Below, piece by piece: positions 46,309 to 54,309 of a stretch of DNA of 64,000 nucleotides. This DNA is from Pseudomonas fluorescens (GTDB taxonomy: Bacteria; Pseudomonadota; Gammaproteobacteria; Pseudomonadales; Pseudomonadaceae): the NCBI RefSeq assembly GCF_902497875.1, contig NZ_CABVHY010000007.1, positions 62,001 to 126,000 of the forward strand. Reading direction: 5' to 3'. Each line of letters begins with the position of its first letter. Position 1 is the first letter of the stretch. Under the pieces are notes generated by a model. That model had not been told where the DNA came from. It worked only from the letters and a program-made list of their open reading frames with translations, and did no database searches. The position numbers were made by a program, and so were the translations under genes.

Positions 46309-47163
46309 TCAACCATTCATGCTCTGAAAATGCTCCAGCATCCGCTGCGCATCGGGCACTACCCCGCTGAATAATTCAAACGCCTTCACCGCCTGGAACA
46401 CTGCCATGGTGCCGCCATCCAGCGTGCGACAACCCAAAGCGCGGGCGTTGCGCAGCAGTTCGGTTTCCAGCGGGAAGTAAACGATCTCAGCGACCCATAA
46501 TTGCGCGCGCAGCAACTCCACCGATACCGGCATGCCAGGCAGCTTGGCCATGCCCATCGGCGTGGTGTTCACCAAGCCATCGGCTTGCGCCAGTGCACTT
46601 GGCAGATCGTTTCCTGCACAGGCGCGGCCGGCACCAAAGTGCTTGTTGAGATTGTCTGCCAGGCTTTGCGCGCGGCTGGTTTCCACATCGAAAATGCTCA
46701 GCTGTTGCACACCTTCGCTCAGCAGTGCGTGGGCCACCGCTGCCCCCGCACCGCCAGCCCCCATCTGCACCACGCGCTCCCGGGCGACGCCGATCAAGCC
46801 GCGCCGAAAACCCTCGGCGAAACCCAGGCAATCAGTATTGTGGCCGATGCGCTTGCCCTCCTTGAACACCACGGTGTTCACCGCGCCGATGCCACGGGCT
46901 TGCGCTGAGAGTTCGTCGAGCAATGGCAGGATTACTTGCTTGCACGGGAAGGTGATATTCAGTCCGGTGAAGTTCATGCGCTCGGCGGCCAGCAGCAGGT
47001 CGGGCAGGGCGCTGCTGTCGAGCTTCAACTGATCCAGGTCGATCAGTCGATAGAGGTAGCGCAGGCCTTGGGCATCGCCTTCGTGTTCGTGCAGCGAGGG
47101 TGTGCGTGAGGCCTGGATGCCCGCGCCAATCAGGCCGGCCAGTACACAATTGTTCCGCGACAT
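46309..47163 (-). CDS. aroE: Shikimate/quinate dehydrogenase (catabolic AroE paralogue)
   Basis: Oxidises shikimate or quinate to the 3-dehydro compound. The 284-residue protein shows the substrate lysine in GLNITFPCKQ, the catalytic aspartate in GHNTDCLGF, and the Rossmann motif GAGGAGAAVAHALL. The N-terminus (GLIGAGIQASRTPSLHEHEG) resembles the quinate/shikimate-dehydrogenase group rather than biosynthetic AroE, and the location beside quiC and aroQ favours a catabolic NAD-linked role. It lies five bases after aroQ, so the two are co-transcribed. Confidence 0.9.
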   Translation of the reverse strand: MSRNNCVLAGLIGAGIQASRTPSLHEHEGDAQGLRYLYRLIDLDQLKLDSSALPDLLLAAERMNFTGLNITFPCKQVILPLLDELSAQARGIGAVNTVVFKEGKRIGHNTDCLGFAEGFRRGLIGVARERVVQMGAGGAGAAVAHALLSEGVQQLSIFDVETSRAQSLADNLNKHFGAGRACAGNDLPSALAQADGLVNTTPMGMAKLPGMPVSVELLRAQLWVAEIVYFPLETELLRNARALGCRTLDGGTMAVFQAVKAFELFSGVVPDAQRMLEHFQSMNG

Positions 47164-47168
47164 ATTGA

Positions 47169-47609
47169 TCACCCCTTCAACCGCTGGCTCAAATGCGCCA
47201 GCGCCAGGCGATAGCCATTGCTGCCAAATCCACAGAGCACCGCCGTGGCGATCGCCGATACGAACGAGTGATGACGGAACGGCTCGCGGGCGTGGACGTT
47301 GGACAGGTGTACCTCGATCACGGGCAGTTCGCTCGCCACCAACGCATCGCGGATCGCCACTGAAGTGTGGGTCCAGGCTGCCGGGTTGATCACGATGGCG
47401 GCGCAACGGCGGCGGGCACTGTGAATCCAGTCGAGCAACTCGCCTTCGTGATTGGTCTGGCGAAACTCCACGGCCAGACCGAACTCCTCTGCGGCGCGGC
47501 CGCACAAGATCGAAATGTCCGCCAGGGTTTCATGACCATAAGTTGCTGGCTCGCGGGTACCGAGCAAATTCAGGTTTGGGCCGTTGAGCACCAGAACGAT
47601 AGGTGGCAT
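47169..47609 (-). CDS. aroQ: Type II 3-dehydroquinate dehydratase (catabolic copy)
   Basis: Dehydrates 3-dehydroquinate to 3-dehydroshikimate, the substrate of QuiC. The 146-residue protein has the type II signature: [18 protein letters not shown] with the active-site tyrosine and arginine, [10 protein letters not shown], and [22 protein letters not shown] is well placed before the ATG at 47609. With aroE it forms a minus-strand unit whose promoter region contains operator copy 2. A separate biosynthetic aroQ is expected elsewhere in the genome. Confidence 0.94.
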   Translation of the reverse strand: MPPIVLVLNGPNLNLLGTREPATYGHETLADISILCGRAAEEFGLAVEFRQTNHEGELLDWIHSARRRCAAIVINPAAWTHTSVAIRDALVASELPVIEVHLSNVHAREPFRHHSFVSAIATAVLCGFGSNGYRLALAHLSQRLKG

Positions 47610-47667
47610 GGGTATCTCCATTGTTGTTTTTGGCGTTGGCCGAGTGGATCAGCCTGCGGAGATAAAA

Positions 47668-47687
47668 TGTACTAACTAGTTAATTTG
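47668..47687. promoter_or_regulatory. Candidate operator of the quinate cluster, copy 2
   Basis: TGTACTAACTAGTTAATTTG contains the perfect palindrome TAACTAGTTA and matches copy 1 at 17 of 20 positions in opposite genomic orientation. It lies about 60 bases upstream of the aroQ start, the proper place for a repressor or activator site. Confidence 0.6.
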
Positions 47688-47931
47688 GTCAATTACAGGA
47701 CGACCCCCAGACGGGCAAGGACGTAAAGAAGTGTTCGCTGATCGGACATTCAGCTCCAGGGCCGAAGGTAGGGTTGCAAGGATTGCTTACTACTTTGCGG
47801 CGTGAGACGAGAACCGTTGCCCGTCGCCAGAACTAATCTCAACCGCTAGCGGTGTGGAAAAACTGCCAGCCGTCGGATCACACACGGAAAACAGAATCCA
47901 AGGGGTTCTAAAACCTAACGGATGGGTTAGC
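47688..47931. other. Non-coding gap between aroQ operator and the DUF4160 gene
   Basis: Together with the aroQ promoter this makes a gene-free gap of 322 bases. Just before the DUF4160 start is the small dyad CTAACGGATGGGTTAG (47915-47930 region), which covers its likely ribosome binding site and could serve autoregulation. Nothing else recognisable is present. Confidence 0.4.
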
Positions 47932-48360
47932 ATGAAGATATGCAAGTACAAAGGATTGGTGATGGTGGTCATGCTGCGCGACGAACATTGTCCGCCTCAC
48001 GTGCATGTGGATGGCGGCAGATGGAGTGCTCGTTTCAAATTCAGCTTTTGGCACAATGGCGTCGAGCTCTGGGATGTCATTCCCTATTCGCGCCGTCCAC
48101 CTGTGGCGGTTCTTGAGGGGTTACGCCAGGAGCTGAAACAGCCTGCCCATTTGCAGCAGGCTCGCAGCGTCTGGTGGAGCCGATTAAACACGGTCTGCCT
48201 GGACAATCAGTCCTGGGATTGGCTGGCGGATGAAGTGGTTGCAACCAAAGGACCTGGCAGCACGACTTATCTGATTGAGTCTGCTCGCTATGAGATAGAA
48301 GGAAATAGAACCCTGCTGGGGCTGCTTGACGCGCCCGAAGGGGTGGAGATCGAACTATGA
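47932..48360 (+). CDS. DUF4160-type protein, putative toxin-like partner
   Basis: A 142-residue protein whose N-terminal half carries the DUF4160 signature H19-x-PPHVHV (MLRDEHCPPHVHVDGG), a strongly conserved histidine cluster, followed by an LRQELK segment and a Trp-rich middle. DUF4160 proteins are usually encoded beside DUF2442 proteins, and the pair has the organisation of a toxin-antitoxin module, though no activity is established for this one. The C-terminal 50 residues are longer than in the shortest family members. The stop overlaps the next start (ATGA). Confidence 0.75.
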   Translation: MKICKYKGLVMVVMLRDEHCPPHVHVDGGRWSARFKFSFWHNGVELWDVIPYSRRPPVAVLEGLRQELKQPAHLQQARSVWWSRLNTVCLDNQSWDWLADEVVATKGPGSTTYLIESARYEIEGNRTLLGLLDAPEGVEIEL

Positions 48361-48803
48361 AAACGCTAAAGGCCAAGGCGCAAATCGACCGGCCGGTGAC
48401 CGAGGCTGTTCTGGATCAGGCGATAGAGCGTGGCCAGGCCCGCCGCAGTGGAGGGGTGAACGCGACCACGGTGAAATTTCAGGAACAGTGCCTGTCTATC
48501 GGTTTTGCAGACGGCAGCAGAATTCTCCTGCCGATAAAGAATTACTCGGAGTTTGAAGATTTCACAGTCGCGGATTTCGACAGCCTGGAAGTCGGTTTTG
48601 CAGGTACCGCGATCTGTCATGAGGCGCGGGATTTACAGGTTTCCATTGCCGGCCTGATATCGGCCAGCAAGCCGTTGATGGACATGGCGGCGGTAGTGGT
48701 CGCCTCTCATAATGGTCGCCAGAGCAGCATTGCCAAAGCGCAGGCGGCACGTGCCAACGGCAAGAAGGGTGGTCGCCCGCGCAAGGTCGATGTTGCTCTT
48801 TGA
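48357..48803 (+). CDS. DUF2442 domain protein with AT-hook-like tail, putative antitoxin-like partner
   Basis: A 148-residue protein with a DUF2442 core (about residues 33-100: LSIGFADGSRILLPIKNYSE, then GTAICHEARDLQVSIAGLI). The C-terminus is basic and ends with GRPRK (139-143), the core of an AT-hook, after AKAQAARANGKKGG; this would suit minor-groove DNA binding and autoregulation. It is translationally coupled to the DUF4160 gene by a four-base overlap. Role as antitoxin is inference from the gene pair layout. Confidence 0.75.
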   Translation: MKTLKAKAQIDRPVTEAVLDQAIERGQARRSGGVNATTVKFQEQCLSIGFADGSRILLPIKNYSEFEDFTVADFDSLEVGFAGTAICHEARDLQVSIAGLISASKPLMDMAAVVVASHNGRQSSIAKAQAARANGKKGGRPRKVDVAL

Positions 48804-48869
48804 ATAGCCCGGATGACCCAGATGAAACAGCCGTCATTGCGACGGCTGTATGTGTTTGTCAGATCGGTT

Positions 48870-49958
48870 TCAGCGTCGGGTCAACAACACCCCGGACTCC
48901 ATGTGATGGGTCCACGGGAACTGGTCGAACATCGCACATTGGCTGATGCGGTGGGTGTCATGCAGTTGCGCGATATTGGCTGCGAGGGTTTCCGGGTTGC
49001 ACGAGATATAAAGAATATTCTCGAAGCGCCGGGTCAACTCGCAGGTGTCCGGGTCCATGCCGGCGCGCGGCGGATCGACGAACACGCTGCCAAACTCGTA
49101 GCTCTTGAGGTCGATGTCATGCAGGCGTCGGAACGGGCGAACCTCGTTCAGCGCTTCGGTCAGCTCTTCGGCGGACAAACGCACCAGGCTGACATTATCT
49201 ACAGCGTTTTCGCTGAGGTTGCTCAGCGCAGCATTCACCGAAGTCTTGCTGATTTCGGTGGCCAGCACCTTGCGCACGCGGGTCGCCAGCGGCAGGGTAA
49301 AGTTGCCGTTGCCGCAATACAACTCGAGCAAATCATCCGAGCATTCGCCGAGGGCGTCGAAGGCCCAGTTGAGCATCTTCTGGTTGACCGTGCCGTTGGG
49401 CTGGGTGAAGGCGCCTTCTGGTTGGCGGTAGCTGAACGTGCGGCCGCCGACATCAAACTTCTCGACCACATAATCGCGGCCGATCACTTCACGTTTGCCC
49501 TTGGAGCGGCCAATCACGCTGACATTCAAATCGGCGGCCAGCTGTTTGGCAGCCACTTGCCAGTGCTCGTCCAGAGGGCGGTGATAGCACAGGGTGATCA
49601 TCGCATCGCCAGCCAGGGTCGTCAGGAAATCCACCTGAAACAGCTTGTGACTCAAGGCTGCGCTGGCTTGCCACGCGGCTTTGAGCTGCGGCATTAATTG
49701 ATTGATGCGCAGGCTGGCGATCGGGAACTCTTCGATCAGGATCGCCGTGCGATTGTCCCCAGGGGCGAACATCGCATAGTGGCGCTGGCCGTCTTCGCGC
49801 CACAGGCGGAATTCGGTGCGCAGCCGGAAATTTTTCAGCGGTGAGTCAAACACCTGAGGCTCGGGCGCATCGAACGGCGCGAGCAACTCGCGCAGGCGCG
49901 CAGCTTTTTCATTGAGCTGAAGGGTGTAGGACCCGGAATCGAAAGACGGAGCACTCAT
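48870..49958 (-). CDS. trmA: tRNA (uracil-5-)-methyltransferase
   Basis: Makes ribothymidine at U54 of all elongator tRNAs using SAM. The 362-residue protein begins [20 protein letters not shown] and has the SAM-binding [13 protein letters not shown], the DPPRAGMD motif, the nucleophilic cysteine in [12 protein letters not shown], and the catalytic glutamate in HMESGVLL at the C-terminus. Its ATG overlaps the stop of the upstream NCS2 permease gene by four bases. Confidence 0.96.
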   Translation of the reverse strand: MSAPSFDSGSYTLQLNEKAARLRELLAPFDAPEPQVFDSPLKNFRLRTEFRLWREDGQRHYAMFAPGDNRTAILIEEFPIASLRINQLMPQLKAAWQASAALSHKLFQVDFLTTLAGDAMITLCYHRPLDEHWQVAAKQLAADLNVSVIGRSKGKREVIGRDYVVEKFDVGGRTFSYRQPEGAFTQPNGTVNQKMLNWAFDALGECSDDLLELYCGNGNFTLPLATRVRKVLATEISKTSVNAALSNLSENAVDNVSLVRLSAEELTEALNEVRPFRRLHDIDLKSYEFGSVFVDPPRAGMDPDTCELTRRFENILYISCNPETLAANIAQLHDTHRISQCAMFDQFPWTHHMESGVLLTRR

Positions 49959-51250
49959 GCGTTGAACCAACCCAACTTGATCACGAACAGAATCGATAGA
50001 ATCACCAGCGCCGAGTTCAGTTCACGGCCACGACCGGACAGCAGTTTGATGGCGGTCCAGGAAATGAAGCCGAAGGCGATGCCGTTGGCGATGGAGTAGG
50101 TGAACGGCATGGCCAGGGCGGTGACGACCACCGGCGCGGCAACGGTGATGTCGTCCCAGTCTATTTCAGCCAGCCCGGAGGTCATCAATACCGCGACGAA
50201 CAGCAAGGCTGGAGCGGTAGCGAAGGCTGGAACACTGCTGGCCAGTGGTGAAAAGAACAGCGCCAAGAGAAACAGGATCGCCACGACAACGGCGGTCAAA
50301 CCGGTACGGCCACCGGCGCTGACGCCTGCTGCCGATTCGATGTAACTGGTAGTGGTCGAGGTGCCCAGCAAGGAACCGGCCATGGCCGCGGTACTGTCGG
50401 CGATCAACGCACGGCCCATTTTCGGCATGTGGCCGTCCTTGCCCATCAACCCTGCGCGCTTGGCTACACCGATCAGCGTGCCGGAGTTGTCGAACAGGTC
50501 AACGAACAGGAAGGCGAAGATTACGCTGACCAGCCCGATGTCCAGTGCGCCCATGATATCCAGTTGCAGGAAGGTCGGCGCCAGCGATGGCGGCATCGAC
50601 ATCACGCCGCCGAACGGGGTGAAGCCCAGCGCAATGGAAACGATTGTCACCGAGAGAATACCGATCAGAACCGCGCCGCGAATCTTCAGCGCTTCAAGGG
50701 CAACGATCAGGGCGAAACCCAGGGTAGCGAGGATCGGAGCCGGTTGTTTCAGATCGCCCAGGCCAAGCATGGTGGCCGGGTTGCCTACCACGATACCAGC
50801 GTTGTGCAGGGCAATCAGCGCCAGAAACAAACCAATACCAGCGGCAATTGCCGAGCGCAACGCCAGCGGGATGCTGTTGATGATCCATTCGCGAATGCGA
50901 AAGATCGACAACAGGAAAAACATCACCGCTGAGATGAACACCGCCCCCAGCGCCACTTGCCAGGTATGGCCCATGTTCAGGACCACGGTGTAGGTAAAGA
51001 AGGCGTTCAAGCCCATGCCCGGCGCCAGGGCGATCGGGTAGTTGGCGATCAGGCCCATCACGGTCGAACCGATGGCCGCCGCCAGACAGGTCGCGACAAA
51101 CACCGCACCCTTGTCCATGCCGGTCTCGCCGAGGATGCTCGGGTTGACGAACAGAATGTAGGCCATGGCCAGGAAGGTCGTGAGGCCCGCAAGAATCTCG
51201 GTCCGCACGTTGGTGTTGTGTTCCTTGAGTTGAAACAGCCTTTCCAGCAT
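49955..51250 (-). CDS. NCS2 family purine (guanine/hypoxanthine) permease
   Basis: A 431-residue proton-coupled nucleobase transporter of the AzgA-like NCS2 group, with 12-14 membrane segments. Signatures include [50 protein letters not shown] and [20 protein letters not shown]. Substrates of the group are adenine, guanine and hypoxanthine. The start [20 protein letters not shown] at 51250 is standard; the long upstream frame is not. It forms a coupled pair with trmA. Confidence 0.92.
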   Translation of the reverse strand: MLERLFQLKEHNTNVRTEILAGLTTFLAMAYILFVNPSILGETGMDKGAVFVATCLAAAIGSTVMGLIANYPIALAPGMGLNAFFTYTVVLNMGHTWQVALGAVFISAVMFFLLSIFRIREWIINSIPLALRSAIAAGIGLFLALIALHNAGIVVGNPATMLGLGDLKQPAPILATLGFALIVALEALKIRGAVLIGILSVTIVSIALGFTPFGGVMSMPPSLAPTFLQLDIMGALDIGLVSVIFAFLFVDLFDNSGTLIGVAKRAGLMGKDGHMPKMGRALIADSTAAMAGSLLGTSTTTSYIESAAGVSAGGRTGLTAVVVAILFLLALFFSPLASSVPAFATAPALLFVAVLMTSGLAEIDWDDITVAAPVVVTALAMPFTYSIANGIAFGFISWTAIKLLSGRGRELNSALVILSILFVIKLGWFNA

Positions 51251-51454
51251 GTCCGCTCCCCGTGGCGCGTCGGGCGCCGTGAATGTATCGACCTGAATAG
51301 CAAAGCACAGACTACTTGAAGCGCCTGTGGATTTTCTGTGGGTCGGAAAAAGCCGCGCATCATACCAGCAGCGTGCGCGAATGGCTGCGATCGTCGGCGT
51401 TGTTTTGCCATGGCCGGGAGTGGGGCATACTGCGCGCAGGTTTTGGGGGTAGAT

Positions 51455-51904
51455 ATGTATTGCACAAAGAGCAGTGTGGGCCTTGGACTGTTGGGGTGCT
51501 TGCTGATGGGCGTGCAAACGGCTTTGGCGGCCTCGGCTGCGCCATTGACTGAGGTCAGGGTTCTCAAGGTCGAATCACCGGCCTGTGGTTTTGAAGATGT
51601 GGCGCAAGACCAGGCGCAGACGCGCTGCGATCACCAGGGGCCAAACATCAAGGTCTACGTGCTGGAGCAGGGCTATGGACGGCAACCGCGGGTTGCGCTG
51701 GACGGGCTCGGCGTGGATGGTACGCGTACACGGGTTTGCGCAAACGCCAGCGATAATCTGGTGGAGTGCTCCTCAACAGGGAAAATTGTCGGCTATCTCT
51801 ATGTCTTCGATCTGGCCGGCAAGCAGCAAGGGCATTTTACCTTTAGCAACACATCGATCAATCCACCGCAAAACACGCTGTCAGCGCAGATCTACATCAA
51901 GTAA
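51455..51904 (+). CDS. DUF4879 (YolA-like) secreted protein
   Basis: A 149-residue exported protein with a signal peptide (SVGLGLLGCLLMGVQTALAA) and a DUF4879 domain (EVRVLKVESPACGFEDVAQ, IKVYVLEQGYGR, GYLYVFDLAGKQQGHFTFSN). Three to four cysteines could form disulfides in the periplasm or outside. The Bacillus homologue YolA is secreted and prophage-encoded, with unknown function. It diverges from the NCS2 gene and is followed by the DJ-1-like gene at 68 bases. Confidence 0.85.
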   Translation: MYCTKSSVGLGLLGCLLMGVQTALAASAAPLTEVRVLKVESPACGFEDVAQDQAQTRCDHQGPNIKVYVLEQGYGRQPRVALDGLGVDGTRTRVCANASDNLVECSSTGKIVGYLYVFDLAGKQQGHFTFSNTSINPPQNTLSAQIYIK

Positions 51905-51971
51905 TCGCACTGCCCGGACCTTTGTCGGGAAAGCTGACTAAGCTTGAACGATCATTGTGTGGAATTAGCCC

Positions 51972-52523
51972 ATGACCTTTAGAGCCCTGATCCCCCTCGC
52001 CGAAGGCATCGACGACCTGCAAAGCGTGACCCTGATCGACGTGTTGCGCCGCGCAAAAATAGAAGTGGTAGTGGCCAGCATCGAGTCGCGGCGCATGCTC
52101 ACCTGCGCCCGCGGCACCCGGGTGACCTCCGACGGCATGCTGGTGGATGTGCTGGCACAGCATTTCGACCTGATCGTATTGCCCGGAGGCATGGTCGGCG
52201 TGCAGCATCTGGCGGCCCATCAACCCTTGCTGCAATTGGTCAAGGACCATGCGGCGGCCGGACGCCTGTTTGCCGGCATCGCCGAAGCTCCGGCAGTGGC
52301 CTTGCAGACTTACGGCGTTCTGCGCCAGCGACGCATGACCTGCCTGCCGACGGTCAGCCATTATTTGTCCGGCTGCACCTTCATCGACCAGCCGATCGTG
52401 GTGGACGGTAACTGCATCACTGCCCAGGGCTCCGGGGCGACGCTGGAGTTGGCTTTGACTCTGGTGGAGCAACTATGCGGCAAGGGCAAGCGGGCGGCGG
52501 TGGCGGGGGATTTGCTGGTTTAG
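51972..52523 (+). CDS. DJ-1/PfpI family protein lacking the nucleophilic cysteine
   Basis: A 183-residue protein of the DJ-1/ThiJ/PfpI fold (MTFRALIPLAEGIDDLQSVT, DLIVLPGGMVGVQHL, TCLPTVSHYLSG, ITAQGSGATLELALTLVEQL). At the nucleophile elbow the family cysteine (as in AAICAAP of close relatives) is replaced by Ala104 in AGIAEAP. The acidic residue E-equivalent near the N-terminus (AEGIDD) is retained. Protease, glyoxalase or chaperone activity cannot be assumed without the cysteine. Confidence 0.85.
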   Translation: MTFRALIPLAEGIDDLQSVTLIDVLRRAKIEVVVASIESRRMLTCARGTRVTSDGMLVDVLAQHFDLIVLPGGMVGVQHLAAHQPLLQLVKDHAAAGRLFAGIAEAPAVALQTYGVLRQRRMTCLPTVSHYLSGCTFIDQPIVVDGNCITAQGSGATLELALTLVEQLCGKGKRAAVAGDLLV

Positions 52524-52529
52524 CCGCGT

Positions 52530-52664
52530 TCAGGCATGGACAGCAATAGGTTCGATAACCGGCTGCTCGCGATGCTCGGCTTGCCAGAGGTCGTAGTCGA
52601 CCTGAACCCCCAGCCATGTCCGTGCCTTACCAATACCAGCACGTTCCAGACGCGGGACTTCCGA
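52530..52664 (-). pseudogene. C-terminal remnant of a HigA-type (XRE) antitoxin
   Basis: On the minus strand a 44-codon frame reads RLERAGIGKARTWLGVQVDY, then DLWQAEHREQP, ending at TGA. This is the C-terminal motif of HigA/VapI antitoxins, which end with a W-L-x-x-Q-x-x-Y-D-L-W segment. A stop codon lies directly upstream (52665-52667) and no helix-turn-helix or toxin gene remains, so it is a relic. It sits between the DJ-1-like and MFS genes. Confidence 0.6.
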
Positions 52665-52683
52665 TCACCCTCGACAAGCAGCG

Positions 52684-53922
52684 TCAGGCTTTTGCTTCCT
52701 CGGCCGGCACATGCATGTGATCGCGCTTGGCCAGGGTCGGGAACAGCTTGATCCACACCCCGGTGACCACCAGGGTACCGATCCCGCCGAGCACCACTGC
52801 CGGCACGGTGCCTAACCAGTGAGCGGTCACTCCGGATTCGAACTCGCCCAACTGGTTTGAAGCGCCAATGAACAATCCGTTCACGGCGCTGACCCGGCCG
52901 CGCATCTCGTCCGGGGTTTCCAGTTGCACGAAGGAGGCGCGGATCACCATGCTGATCATGTCCGCCGCGCCCAGCACCACCAGCACCGCGAGAGAGAACC
53001 AGAACGAGGTCGACAGGCCGAAGGCGATAGTCGCGACTCCGAATACCCCGACCGCGGTGAACATGATTCGCCCGACCTGGCGTTCCACGGCGAAACGCGC
53101 CAGCCACAGCGACATCAACAAAGCGCCGACCGCAGGAGCCGAGCGCAGCAATCCGAGCCCCCAGGGCCCGGTGAGCAGGATGTCTTTGGCGAACACCGGC
53201 AGCAACGCTGTCGCACCGCCCAGCAGTACGGCAAACAGGTCCAGAGAAATCGCCCCGAGAATGTCCGGACGACTGCGAATGAAGCGAATTCCGGCCAGCA
53301 ACGAATCGAGCGTGGCCTTGCCTTTGTTCAGCGGCGTTTGCCGGGCCGGCAGGTTGAGCATCAACAGGCAGGCGATGAGGTACAAAATCACCGTCGGACC
53401 GTAGACCCAGACGCTGCCGAAGGCGTAAAGCAAGCCGCCCAAGGCTGGCGCGACGATGGTCGCCGATTGCTGAGCCGACTGTGACGCGGCAACGGCTCGC
53501 GGGAACAGTGCGCTGGGGACAATAGTCGGCAGCAAGGCTTGAGTCGTCGGCATTTCGAACGAGCGGGCGGCACCCAGCAGGAACGCGAGGATAAAGATCA
53601 TTTCCCGAGTGACGTTGTCGGAGGCGCTGCCAATGACCAGCGCCAGGGCGATCAAGGCTTGCAGGGACTGGCAGAGAGCCGCGACCTTACGGCGGTCATA
53701 ACGGTCCGCCACATGCCCGGTATGGAGCATGAACAGCACCCGTGGCGCGAACTCCACCAGCCCGACCCAGCCGAGGTCCAGGACACTGCCGGTCAGTTGG
53801 TAGAGATTCCAGCCGATAGCCACGGTGAGCATCTGGAAACCACTGGCGGTAAACACCCGAGCCAGCCAGAACGCAATGAAAGGGCGGTGATGGCGCAGCA
53901 GCAGCGGGGTTTGGCTAGGCAT
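52684..53922 (-). CDS. MFS exporter, EntS-like
   Basis: A 412-residue MFS protein with twelve predicted helices and the MFS_3/EntS-type signature (FIAFWLARVFTASGFQMLTV, HVADRYDRRKVAALCQ, MRGRVSAVNGLFIGASNQLG). EntS-like proteins export siderophores, but no siderophore gene is adjacent and the substrate is unknown. A dyad TTTAG-TTAG-CTAAA (53997-54010) lies about 75 bases upstream and may be an operator. Confidence 0.88.
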   Translation of the reverse strand: MPSQTPLLLRHHRPFIAFWLARVFTASGFQMLTVAIGWNLYQLTGSVLDLGWVGLVEFAPRVLFMLHTGHVADRYDRRKVAALCQSLQALIALALVIGSASDNVTREMIFILAFLLGAARSFEMPTTQALLPTIVPSALFPRAVAASQSAQQSATIVAPALGGLLYAFGSVWVYGPTVILYLIACLLMLNLPARQTPLNKGKATLDSLLAGIRFIRSRPDILGAISLDLFAVLLGGATALLPVFAKDILLTGPWGLGLLRSAPAVGALLMSLWLARFAVERQVGRIMFTAVGVFGVATIAFGLSTSFWFSLAVLVVLGAADMISMVIRASFVQLETPDEMRGRVSAVNGLFIGASNQLGEFESGVTAHWLGTVPAVVLGGIGTLVVTGVWIKLFPTLAKRDHMHVPAEEAKA

Positions 53923-54309
53923 CTGAAGACAGGTCTGGGCCGGGGGAAGGGCGAGATTATCACCAAGCTGTAACCAGAAGTTGCAGCTGCAGACAATTTA
54001 GTTAGCTAAACACCTAGTTTGGCCATGGCGATATCTCTGTGGCGCCATAACGGGCAGTGTGCCGAGTGAGGCAACCTGTCACGCGACAAAAGACCACACA
54101 GTCCAGGCCCGGAAATGGGACTACTCTTTGAGCGTTGCTTGATCCAGATCAATTCCATTTCGGAAAAGCTCTGGCGGCCAGATGGCCAGAATCCCTGCGT
54201 GGTGCTGTTTTAAAAAGAACGAATTCGAATTCGCCGCACTCCATATCCGTGGGGGCAGTGGGTGCAGGCCTTCAGCCGGCAGCCGGTATTACCTGACAGA
54301 GGAAGACTT
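53923..54309. other. Divergent intergenic region between the MFS and cioA genes
   Basis: This 387-base region without a gene holds a dyad TTTAG-TTAG-CTAAA near the MFS side and a perfect ANR/FNR box near the cioA side. No leader peptide or riboswitch-like structure was recognised. The gap therefore looks like pure control DNA for two divergent promoters. Confidence 0.5.
54139..54152. promoter_or_regulatory. Perfect ANR/FNR (Dnr) box upstream of cioA
   Basis: TTGATCCAGATCAA matches the consensus TTGAT-N4-ATCAA at every fixed position. In P. aeruginosa the cioAB operon is repressed by ANR at low oxygen, and the box here, about 160 bases upstream of the cioA start, fits such control. Confidence 0.8.
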
